From positions 1 to 39,086 of the forward strand of contig JAAZYG010000027.1 of assembly GCA_014239775.1 (NCBI GenBank): 39,086 bases of DNA, read 5' to 3'. Made by a program: the position numbers and the translations under genes. The notes beneath the pieces were generated by a model. It was given only the letters and a program-made list of their open reading frames with translations, was not told where the DNA came from and did not search any database. The stretch comes from Candidatus Uhrbacteria bacterium. GTDB taxonomy: Bacteria; Patescibacteriota; Patescibacteriia; UBA9934; GWF2-40-263. Positions 33,150-39,086 of the stretch are shown piece by piece (within the stretch, counting starts at the first letter, position 1; the number at the start of each line of letters is the position of its first letter).

Positions 33150-34124
33150 ATGTTTGATGTAATTACAATCGGATCAGCAACAAGAGACGTCTATTTAATA
33201 TCGTCGGCCTTTATTAAATTAGAATCAAACAAATTTGAAACTGGTGTTGGTGAATGCATGTCACTTGGATCAAAAATAGAATTAGATAAATTAATCCTAT
33301 CCACTGGAGGTGGTGCAACAAATGCAGCAGCAACATTTGGATCACTTGGTTTTAATACAGCTACAGTTAGCCGAATTGGAGATGATGCTTCGGGTAAGGA
33401 TGTTGTATCTGCTCTAAACAAATTTAATGTTAGTACAAAATTTATAAATGTAATACAAAAGGGACAAACTGGTTACTCGACACTGCTCACAATGCCAGAC
33501 GGTGAAAGAACAGTACTTGTATACAGAGGTGTTTCTGCTAATTTTCAGGCAAAAGACTTAGATAATAAAATTTTTGAGCAAACTAAATGGATATACATTA
33601 CTTCATTAAATGGAAACATGCCTCTTATTAAAAAAATTCTTAAACAAGCACAAAAAAATAACGTAAAAATTGCATGGAACCCAGGTAAAACAGAACTAGC
33701 TGCTGGAATTAAAATATTTGAGCCACTACTACCTTTTATAGATATTCTAAACATGAATAAAGAAGAAGGTAAATTATTAACAGGTAAAAAAACCATTAAG
33801 TCTATACTTCAAAGACTGGCAACAAAAGATAAAGTTAGATTAATTACAAATGGCAAAAATGGCACAACTGCACTATTTAACAATACAACCTTGTTTGCAG
33901 ACACAACTGGCACAATTGGAATCTCTAGTACTGGTGCTGGCGATGCGTTTGGATCAGGATTTTTATCAGGAATAATTAAAACAAATGACATAAAATACGC
34001 ATTAGCTGTTGGCACACTTAACGCTGAAGCAGTTATACAAAAAATAGGTGCAAAAAATGGCCTACTAAAAACATGGCCTACTAAAAAAAATATAAAAAGA
34101 ATTAAAATAACAGAAGTTAAATAA
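33150..34124 (+). CDS. PfkB-family carbohydrate kinase
   Basis: The ORF track begins at 33126, inside the aldolase gene. The ATG at 33150 follows the aldolase stop by 1 nt (TAAtATG) and gives the normal 'MFDVITIGSATRDVYL' start, 324 residues. The glycine motif 'STGGGATNAAATFGSLG' and the C-terminal 'ISSTGAGDAFGSGFLSG' are PfkB signatures. 'WNPGKTEL' and 'DILNMNKEEG' match adenosine/ribokinase-type subdomains. The cysteine insertion of the upstream kinase is absent, so the two are not recent copies. The substrate is not clear; ribose, fructose-1-phosphate and nucleoside are all possible. Confidence 0.88.
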   Translation: MFDVITIGSATRDVYLISSAFIKLESNKFETGVGECMSLGSKIELDKLILSTGGGATNAAATFGSLGFNTATVSRIGDDASGKDVVSALNKFNVSTKFINVIQKGQTGYSTLLTMPDGERTVLVYRGVSANFQAKDLDNKIFEQTKWIYITSLNGNMPLIKKILKQAQKNNVKIAWNPGKTELAAGIKIFEPLLPFIDILNMNKEEGKLLTGKKTIKSILQRLATKDKVRLITNGKNGTTALFNNTTLFADTTGTIGISSTGAGDAFGSGFLSGIIKTNDIKYALAVGTLNAEAVIQKIGAKNGLLKTWPTKKNIKRIKITEVK

Positions 34125-34128
34125 AGAT

Positions 34129-35118
34129 ATGAAATATAAGGTCTTTGTAACACGCCAAATTCCAGATGATGGAATAAATATTCTTAAAAAAGACAAACGT
34201 ATTGATCTTGAAATATATAAATCTGATTTAAAAATACCAAGAAAAGAATTATTAAAAAGAATAAAAGGAAAAGACATAGTCTTATCTATTTTAACAGAAA
34301 AAATAGATAAGACTTTTTTTAAAACAGCAGGAGATAAATTAAAAATGGTTGCAAATTATGCAGTTGGGTATGACAACATAGACATAACAGAAGCAAATAA
34401 ACACAATGTAACAGTTACAAATACACCACATGATAAAATCTCTGAATCTGTTGCTGAGCATACGATAGCACTAATGTTTGCGGTGGCAAGACGAATATGT
34501 GAATCAGATAAATTTACAAGAGCTGGTAAATATAAAAACTGGGGGCCACAATTATTACTAGGTACAGATTTTTATGGAAAAACTATTGGAATAGTTGGTA
34601 CAGGAAGAATTGGAGCAGCAGTTGTAAGTAGACTACATGATGGGTTTAAAATGAAAGTTATTTATAATGATATAAAAAGAAACCCTGAACTTGAAAAGAC
34701 AACAGGAGCAAAATATAAATCATTAAATGAGCTATTAAAGCAATCTGATTTTGTTTCACTACACATACCCTTAACACCAAAAACCCATCACTTAATAAGC
34801 ACACGAGAGTTTAAATTAATGAAAAAAACAGCTTTTCTAATTAATACTGCACGAGGTCCAGTAGTTAATGAAAAGGCACTTCTTACTGCACTAAAAAGGA
34901 ATGAAATAGCAGGTGTAGGAATGGATGTATATGAATGCGAACCATTAATTGACTGTAACACTACAGATAAGCTATCTTTAGCACAAATGGATAATGTGGT
35001 ATTGACACCACACACTGCATCTGCCACTCTTGAAGCTAGGCAAGCAATGAGTAAAGTTGCTGCACAAAACATAATAGCTTTCATAAACGGCAAAGTACCA
35101 CCAAACAAAGTAAATTAA
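34129..35118 (+). CDS. D-isomer-specific 2-hydroxyacid dehydrogenase (glyoxylate/hydroxypyruvate reductase-like)
   Basis: 329 residues. The N-terminal substrate domain includes 'KMVANYAVGYDNID'. The Rossmann domain has 'GKTIGIVGTGRIGAAV' and the NAD-acidic position 'YNDIKRNPE'. The catalytic triad appears in 'LINTARGPVV' (Arg), 'GVGMDVYECEP' (Glu) and 'VLTPHTASAT' (His). Such enzymes reduce glyoxylate or hydroxypyruvate, and transketolase can use hydroxypyruvate, so a link to this operon is possible (inference). It lies 4 nt after the second kinase gene and is probably co-translated. Confidence 0.93.
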   Translation: MKYKVFVTRQIPDDGINILKKDKRIDLEIYKSDLKIPRKELLKRIKGKDIVLSILTEKIDKTFFKTAGDKLKMVANYAVGYDNIDITEANKHNVTVTNTPHDKISESVAEHTIALMFAVARRICESDKFTRAGKYKNWGPQLLLGTDFYGKTIGIVGTGRIGAAVVSRLHDGFKMKVIYNDIKRNPELEKTTGAKYKSLNELLKQSDFVSLHIPLTPKTHHLISTREFKLMKKTAFLINTARGPVVNEKALLTALKRNEIAGVGMDVYECEPLIDCNTTDKLSLAQMDNVVLTPHTASATLEARQAMSKVAAQNIIAFINGKVPPNKVN

Positions 35119-35135
35119 ATATTTAGGTTATTTAT

Positions 35136-35858
35136 ATGCAAGAACAGACTTCACAGAACAATTCAGGAGGGGATAAAAATAAGCAACCAACGCTAGTATA
35201 TGTCATCGCATCAATAATAATAGTCATGCTCTTATTTATTGCAAACTCAGCAAATGATACTAACACAGTCAAAAACGAACAAAGTGATATAAATAATGAA
35301 ATTGAAAAAATAGATGGTATGGTCAATGATAGAATAGACCCATCCAATCTAATCCAAGCAACTGAATTAAAAAACTTTAAAGATCTAACACAAGCCAAAG
35401 AAATTATAAACACATCTCAAGGCAAAACCTCTGACAAAGAAGAAATAGAAATGATTATATACGGCATTGTAGAGTCTGATAAAGAAAACATGGTTTATTT
35501 TGCAACAAAAAATCTAAACAAAAATACAGGTGAAGTTTTTACAGGTATATACCACTACAATACAGAAACCAATAGATGGCACAGAATTTATAAAAATACT
35601 TTTATAAAATCCGAAGACGAGTCAACAAGTTATTTAAGAGTAATAGGACGAATGGGTAACCAACTAATACTTTTTAAAGATAATACAAAACGTGAAAAAG
35701 AAAACTGCTCCTCATACTGGCTCATGGGAGATGAATCAGAATACGAACTTTCACTTCTTTACATAGACAGTCCATATTCAGAATTTGAAACATTCCATGT
35801 ACCACAAAAACTAAAAGATGAGGAAACAAAAAGAATTAAAGAATGCTTATCTAAATAA
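35136..35858 (+). CDS. Membrane-anchored protein of unknown function
   Basis: 240 residues. A polar cytoplasmic N-terminus precedes one membrane helix (about 19-37, 'LVYVIASIIIVMLLFIANS'). An external domain follows that starts with a charged coiled-coil-like region (about 44-75) and then a beta-rich part ('NTGEVFTGIYHYNTETNRWHRI', 'LRVIGRMGNQLILFKD'), which resembles a propeller-like or cell-wall-facing fold. No family is recognised. It is the last gene of the sugar operon, ending in a strong terminator. Confidence 0.7.
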   Translation: MQEQTSQNNSGGDKNKQPTLVYVIASIIIVMLLFIANSANDTNTVKNEQSDINNEIEKIDGMVNDRIDPSNLIQATELKNFKDLTQAKEIINTSQGKTSDKEEIEMIIYGIVESDKENMVYFATKNLNKNTGEVFTGIYHYNTETNRWHRIYKNTFIKSEDESTSYLRVIGRMGNQLILFKDNTKREKENCSSYWLMGDESEYELSLLYIDSPYSEFETFHVPQKLKDEETKRIKECLSK

Positions 35859-35889
35859 AAAAATCTCCAGTTTAACTGGAGATTTTTTT
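35859..35889. terminator. Bidirectional terminator between convergent genes
   Basis: ATCTCCAG/CTGGAGAT stem with a TTTAA loop, flanked by A-run on the left and T-run on the right. It can serve both the plus gene ending at 35858 and the minus gene ending at 35895. Confidence 0.88.
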
Positions 35890-35894
35890 ATTAT

Positions 35895-37028
35895 TTATAC
35901 CTTTTGTTTTTTTGTATTTTTAAAAAAATATATAAATCCAAAAACAATAAGCACACCTATTAATACTAGTGCGTAGATATTATGCAACAACATAGATAAC
36001 ATTATTGTGATAAGCGATAAAACAAATGAAGAAATAAAAGTAACAATACCCAACAATGACCTACTTAAGGAACCAAACATTGGCACAACATCCAACAATA
36101 CACTTATAGGACCTAATAGAGACATCGAACCAAACCACATCATTAAAAAACCAATCCCCCTAAATAACCATTTAGATATTGTATATTCTGAGTGCATTGT
36201 AGTAATGGCATAATCATGTGACCCAACAAATAAACGATACAAATCATTGTTTTTATTATCTATAAATCTAATAATTTTGTCTCCGCTTAACTTACCAAAA
36301 ACAGTCCCCTCAAATCCTGGCTCTAATACCCTATAGCTGATACGTAAATCACCTATCTTTGGAGCATCAAAGCTTGCACTTTCAGATTTTGGTATATAAA
36401 CATACTGTCCACCAACAAGTTGTGAATCAGCATTTAACAAAATATTTTCCTCACTCAATACAAGTGTTTCACCTAAAGGTAATCGAATCTTGTTTGGATT
36501 AATTTTATAAATACCTATTGCAGCTTCTGTAGTTTGTTTAGATAAATTTACAATAGACTTAATTGGATTCTCATGACCATCTATATACTCAAAATCTGCA
36601 GTTTGAGAAGGATTAGACTGCCATTCCTTAATATACTTATAAGTTGTTTCTGTTGTTTCAGATCCACCCATATTTACAGAACTGCTTGTTTCAGTTTTTT
36701 CTTTCCAAGCATACATTTCAACAGTTCTATTTACAGAAACATAATCACCCTCCTTTAAAAAAAGTTTATCTGATAATTTTTGATTAGATGTAATGTTTCC
36801 TGTAACTGAAACCAATCCTCCTTTATTGATCGTATTCTCTGTTAATACACCTGAATCAATCACTTCTGCATTTGCAGCAATTAATGAGATGTCGGTTTTG
36901 CCTTCATTCCAATATAACACACCAAACGAAGCAAGAAATAATAAAAATCCAACCAAAATTCCTCCAAACGAACCCTTAATTCTACTACCGTAGCTTTTTC
37001 TGACAGTTTTTGTATATTGATCTGGCAT
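35895..37028 (-). CDS. TMEM43 (LUMA) family membrane protein
   Basis: 377 residues. A short basic tail and an N-terminal membrane helix ('GILVGFLLFLASFGVLYWNEGK', about 24-45, with the family's 'WNEG' motif) are followed by a large extracytoplasmic beta-rich domain ('NRTVEMYAWKEKTET'). Three C-terminal helices lie at about 290-370. This is the domain layout of PF07787, known from human TMEM43, a nuclear-envelope protein; bacterial members exist but are functionally unassigned. The gene stands alone, opposite in direction to its neighbours, with its own probable -10 element. Confidence 0.85.
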   Translation of the reverse strand: MPDQYTKTVRKSYGSRIKGSFGGILVGFLLFLASFGVLYWNEGKTDISLIAANAEVIDSGVLTENTINKGGLVSVTGNITSNQKLSDKLFLKEGDYVSVNRTVEMYAWKEKTETSSSVNMGGSETTETTYKYIKEWQSNPSQTADFEYIDGHENPIKSIVNLSKQTTEAAIGIYKINPNKIRLPLGETLVLSEENILLNADSQLVGGQYVYIPKSESASFDAPKIGDLRISYRVLEPGFEGTVFGKLSGDKIIRFIDNKNNDLYRLFVGSHDYAITTMHSEYTISKWLFRGIGFLMMWFGSMSLLGPISVLLDVVPMFGSLSRSLLGIVTFISSFVLSLITIMLSMLLHNIYALVLIGVLIVFGFIYFFKNTKKQKV

Positions 37029-37053
37029 AATAATATTTTCTTAATTTTAAATC

Positions 37054-37062
37054 ATATTACCA
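37054..37062 (-). promoter_or_regulatory. Extended -10 promoter of the TMEM43-like gene
   Basis: Minus strand TGgTAATAT, 25 nt before the ATG at 37028. No clear -35 or SD. Confidence 0.4.
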
Positions 37063-37116
37063 TAAAATATTACGATTTTAGATAAATATTTTATTTAAGC
37101 ATGGTGGTAAGTTAAA

Positions 37117-37150
37117 ATAAAATACTCAAGATAACTCTTGAGTATTTTAT
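37117..37150 (-). terminator. Terminator of tRNA-Ala, 15-bp perfect stem
   Basis: ATAAAATACTCAAGA and TCTTGAGTATTTTAT pair perfectly around a 4-nt loop. On the minus strand the structure starts at the last A of the tRNA CCA and ends in a T-rich stretch. Confidence 0.8.
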
Positions 37151-37226
37151 GGTGGACCCAGGGGGACTCGAACCCCCGACCCCCTGCTTGCAAAGCAGGT
37201 GCTCTAGCCAACTGAGCTACGGGCCC
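37150..37226 (-). tRNA. tRNA-Ala (anticodon TGC), CCA encoded
   Basis: On the minus strand the sequence GGGCCCGTAGCTCAG begins the gene. The anticodon stem-loop is CCTGC-TTTGCAA-GCAGG, giving anticodon TGC (Ala). The acceptor stem has the G3-T70 pair required for alanine identity. The T arm is GGGGGTTCGAGTCCCCC. The 3' end reads discriminator A followed by CCA in the DNA, so CCA addition is not needed for this tRNA. It has its own promoter and terminator. Confidence 0.97.
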
Positions 37227-37265
37227 AAATAAGTAAAGTGGTTAAATAACACCCCAGCAGGCGAA

Positions 37266-37294
37266 ATATTATCAATATTTAATTAATGTGTCAA
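37266..37294 (-). promoter_or_regulatory. Consensus promoter of tRNA-Ala
   Basis: Minus strand: TTGACA (37294-37289), exactly 17 nt, TAATAT (37271-37266). The predicted start leaves a 5' leader of about 30 nt for RNase P to remove. Confidence 0.8.
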
Positions 37295-37317
37295 TGTCAT
37301 TTCTTAGTATAAAATAG

Positions 37318-37323
37318 TATAAT
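37318..37323 (+). promoter_or_regulatory. -10 element of the L,D-transpeptidase gene, predicted leaderless
   Basis: A perfect TATAAT ends 8 nt before the ATG at 37332, with no SD between. A second TATAAA lies 10 nt upstream. No good -35 is seen. Confidence 0.45.
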
Positions 37324-37331
37324 TCATACGT

Positions 37332-38660
37332 ATGAACCAACCTCAAAAAATAATATTAACAGCCTTAATATTATTAATATTGCCACAAACATCCTTTGCA
37401 AAACATAATGAATATATTCAAATAGAAATTCTAAATAATGATAAAAAAATAGATTTAAATATTGGAAATAAGGCTGGTGGTGTGAGTATAAATGCAGCTG
37501 ATCTTGGAAATGATGGCATACCGGAAATAATTGTTGGTAATGGACTAGGTTTTGAACCAAGAGTTAGAGTACTTCGACAAGATGGTACAGAAATTGGTTC
37601 ATTTCTTGCATACGCACCAAATGTGGGAATTGGTATTAATGTTATAACATGCGACATAACAGGAGATGGTTTTAATGAAATAATAGTTTCACCACAAAGA
37701 GGTGGTGGACCACATATAAGAATATTTAACAGATACGGAAAAGCAATCGATAACGGCGGATTCTTTGCTTATAATAAAAATTTTAAGGGTGGCGTAAATT
37801 TAGTATGCGGAAATTTAGATGATAGCAAACAGTCCGAACTGGTAACGTTACCTGGACCAGACGGAGGACCACATATAAAAGTATGGAACTTTTCTAATGG
37901 ACAAAGTAAGTTACTAAAACAATTTTTTGCATTTGATGCAAAAAATACAGTTGGGCTTGTCGGAACAATACATAAAAAAATCCTTCATGTATCTCAACAA
38001 AAAACATCTACACCTTTTATAAAATCTTTTTCAATTAATAGCCCTGTTACCTTGATCGATGAAAAAAGTTTGTCACTTCAAGTAGAAAGTGTTACTTCTA
38101 TATTTTTTGCAAATGATAAAAAGTACTTAACAACTTCATCATATGCAACAATGCATAATATTGATGATGGAATAAATGAAAAAATTAACAGTGTACATAA
38201 AAGTATAACCGGCACATCAGCAGACTTAAATAATGACGGTATTGAAGAGATTATTTTTACACCATCAAGAATTTTTACAAATGATAATCAAGAAAAAAAA
38301 ATTGAAGTGAATGTTTCAGAACAAAGATTATATGCATATAAAAATGGTTCATTAGAAAATACTTTTCTGATTTCAAGCGGATTAAATAACACAACACCTA
38401 TTGGAAAACATGATATATTAGCCAAATTAAAGGAGGTGCACTACAAATGGTTTTATGGTCCAAACGATCCAAGAAATTATGATCTTGGAATTATTCCATA
38501 TAATCTAAGAATTTATCCGCACATATATTTACACTACGCACCTTGGCACAATAATTTTGGACACAAGATGTCACATGGATGTATAAACGTCTCACTAGAA
38601 AATATGAAGTGGTTATACGCATGGTCATACGAAGGTATTCTAGTAGATGTGCATGAATAA
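37332..38660 (+). CDS. Secreted L,D-transpeptidase (YkuD) with FG-GAP/VCBS-like repeats
   Basis: 442 residues. The signal peptide ends near 'TSFAKHN' (about 23). Residues about 50-290 contain FG-GAP/VCBS-like units with the Ca2+-binding pattern D-x-D/N-G ('DLGNDGIPEIIVG', 'DITGDGFNEIIVS', 'DLNNDGIEEIIFT'). The C-terminal YkuD domain (about 325-442) starts 'KKIEVNVSEQRLYAYKNG' and ends with the catalytic 'MSHGCINVS' (Cys417) preceded by 'YLHYAPWHNNFGHK'. YkuD enzymes form 3-3 peptidoglycan links or attach surface proteins. Here the repeats would hold the enzyme at the surface or bind a partner. The gene is a single unit with a -10 close to the ATG. Confidence 0.9.
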   Translation: MNQPQKIILTALILLILPQTSFAKHNEYIQIEILNNDKKIDLNIGNKAGGVSINAADLGNDGIPEIIVGNGLGFEPRVRVLRQDGTEIGSFLAYAPNVGIGINVITCDITGDGFNEIIVSPQRGGGPHIRIFNRYGKAIDNGGFFAYNKNFKGGVNLVCGNLDDSKQSELVTLPGPDGGPHIKVWNFSNGQSKLLKQFFAFDAKNTVGLVGTIHKKILHVSQQKTSTPFIKSFSINSPVTLIDEKSLSLQVESVTSIFFANDKKYLTTSSYATMHNIDDGINEKINSVHKSITGTSADLNNDGIEEIIFTPSRIFTNDNQEKKIEVNVSEQRLYAYKNGSLENTFLISSGLNNTTPIGKHDILAKLKEVHYKWFYGPNDPRNYDLGIIPYNLRIYPHIYLHYAPWHNNFGHKMSHGCINVSLENMKWLYAWSYEGILVDVHE

Positions 38661-38683
38661 TCTTGTTTAGTAAAAAAAAATCT

Positions 38684-38712
38684 TTTACAATGTATATATC
38701 GTTTAGTACAAA
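38684..38712 (+). promoter_or_regulatory. Promoter of the histone-like gene
   Basis: TTTACA (38684-38689), 17 nt, TACAAA (38707-38712). It gives a 5' leader of about 115 nt. Confidence 0.5.
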
Positions 38713-38733
38713 GCGTCATGTGCTTACGAAACC

Positions 38734-38817
38734 ACTGCAACAAAAATTGCAGTACTCGATCGAGTATCTAAGTAAAGAAAATGAAACAGGGAGGATTTTT
38801 TGTAAACCAAGTTTCAT
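38734..38817 (+). promoter_or_regulatory. Structured 5' leader of the histone-like gene
   Basis: Three inverted repeats lie in the leader: ACTGCAA/TTGCAGT (38734-38753), the 14-bp palindrome TACTCGATCGAGTA (38753-38766) and ATGAAAC/GTTTCAT (38781-38817). The last loop contains GGGAGGA, an SD-like stretch with no nearby start. The actual ATG at 38833 is preceded only by AT-rich sequence. A cis-regulatory RNA or an operator is possible; I do not recognise a known class. Confidence 0.45.
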
Positions 38818-38832
38818 ATAATTAATTTTAAT

Positions 38833-39086
38833 ATGCCCGCAAAGAAAAGAAAGCCGGCTAAGAAAAAACCTGCTGCTAAGAAAAAAGCAGCAAAGAAAAA
38901 GCCAGCAAAGAGGAAGGTAGCAAAGAGGAAGCCTGCTAAGCGTAAGCCAGCTAAGAAAAAAGCTGCTGCAAAGAGGAAGCCTGCTAAGCGTAAGCCAGCT
39001 AAGAAAAAAGCTGCTGCAAAGAGGAAGCCTGCTAAGCGTAAGCCAGCTAAGAAAAAAGCTGCTGCAAAGAGGAAGCCTGCTAAGCG
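38833..39086 (+). CDS. Histone H1-like Lys/Ala/Pro-rich DNA-binding protein, 3' end outside the window
   Basis: The ATG at 38833 opens a frame running to the window end (84 codons shown), too long-open for the ORF track. The protein is almost only Lys, Arg, Ala and Pro ('MPAKKRKPAKKKPAAKKK'), as in the tail of eukaryotic histone H1, chlamydial Hc2 and AlgP-type proteins. Such tails bind DNA (or RNA) without sequence specificity and compact the chromosome. From codon 31 it consists of exact 16-residue repeats. Base composition is clearly richer in G+C than the neighbours, owing to GCT/AAG/CGT/CCA codons. The ORF has a long structured leader. Confidence 0.85.
   Translation, partial: MPAKKRKPAKKKPAAKKKAAKKKPAKRKVAKRKPAKRKPAKKKAAAKRKPAKRKPAKKKAAAKRKPAKRKPAKKKAAAKRKPAK
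38923..39086 (+). repeat. Tandem 48-bp repeats in the histone-like gene (3 full copies plus a partial)
   Basis: The unit AAGAGGAAGCCTGCTAAGCG... (48 bp, encoding KRKPAKRKPAKKKAAA) occurs at 38923, 38971 and 39019 without a mismatch, and again for 20 bp at 39067 to the edge. Perfect identity means recent expansion or homogenisation; the copy number may vary or be collapsed in assembly. Confidence 0.95.

Noticed and set aside
31252-34124. The two PfkB kinases as a recent tandem duplication
   Set aside because: They share only family motifs; PfkB1 has a cysteine insertion that PfkB2 lacks, and the sequences differ throughout.
38923-39086. Tandem 48-bp repeats as a CRISPR array
   Set aside because: Units are contiguous with no spacers and are in frame with a Lys/Ala/Pro-rich protein.

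Overview
The window is AT-rich and densely coded. Intergenic gaps are short, and there is no phage, IS, CRISPR or conjugation gene. The gene content and style fit a host-associated or reduced bacterium of the Patescibacteria (Candidate Phyla Radiation, Parcubacteria-like). The signs are a DUF4012 surface protein, a secreted protein with the 'YYYGKDG-FRYVFPN' module I know from these genomes, a FemAB-family protein, a stand-alone HD protein, an IleS of the eukaryote-like class, and many operonic genes without a Shine-Dalgarno sequence. The exact lineage cannot be fixed from the sequence alone.

Left part (1-6490). The start of a minus-strand gene runs off the edge, followed by secG, a membrane-anchored family 5 solute-binding protein, ribonuclease J, trpS, a short secreted protein with a consensus promoter and strong SD, and the RNase P RNA gene. 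Most of these units have their own promoter or terminator. Cell-surface part (6502-17155). A polyprenyl-phosphate sugar-1-phosphate transferase and three GT4 glycosyltransferases are followed by a large DUF4012 membrane protein, a membrane-anchored multi-Ig/DUF11-like protein, a small lipoprotein and a small secreted protein. Together they look like a surface glycan and envelope locus.

Minus-strand operon (26986 down to 17170). Ten tightly packed genes: ileS, DHH-like phosphoesterase, CNNM/CBS membrane protein, acidic unknown, Smr protein, uridine kinase-like, HD-domain protein with a CCA-enzyme-like tail, ruvA, membrane protein, femAB-like. Plus-strand carbon operon (27048-35858). rpiB, a divergent rpe, a cupredoxin-like surface protein, split transketolase, PfkB kinase, class II aldolase, a second PfkB kinase, a 2-hydroxyacid dehydrogenase and an anchored unknown. 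This links the non-oxidative pentose phosphate reactions to upper glycolysis.

Right part (35895-39086). A bacterial TMEM43 homologue (minus), tRNA-Ala(TGC) with encoded CCA (minus), a secreted FG-GAP plus L,D-transpeptidase protein, and the first part of a Lys/Ala/Pro histone H1-like protein. That gene consists of exact 48-bp repeats and runs off the end.

The most interesting signals are these: (i) several genes have a -10 element only 8-9 nt before the ATG, predicting leaderless mRNAs, while three short secreted genes instead carry very strong SDs; (ii) enzymes have altered active-site positions (Rpe-like, cupredoxin-like, RNase P L15); (iii) an HD protein looks like a CCA-adding enzyme without its nucleotidyltransferase head; (iv) a structured leader precedes the histone-like repeat gene.
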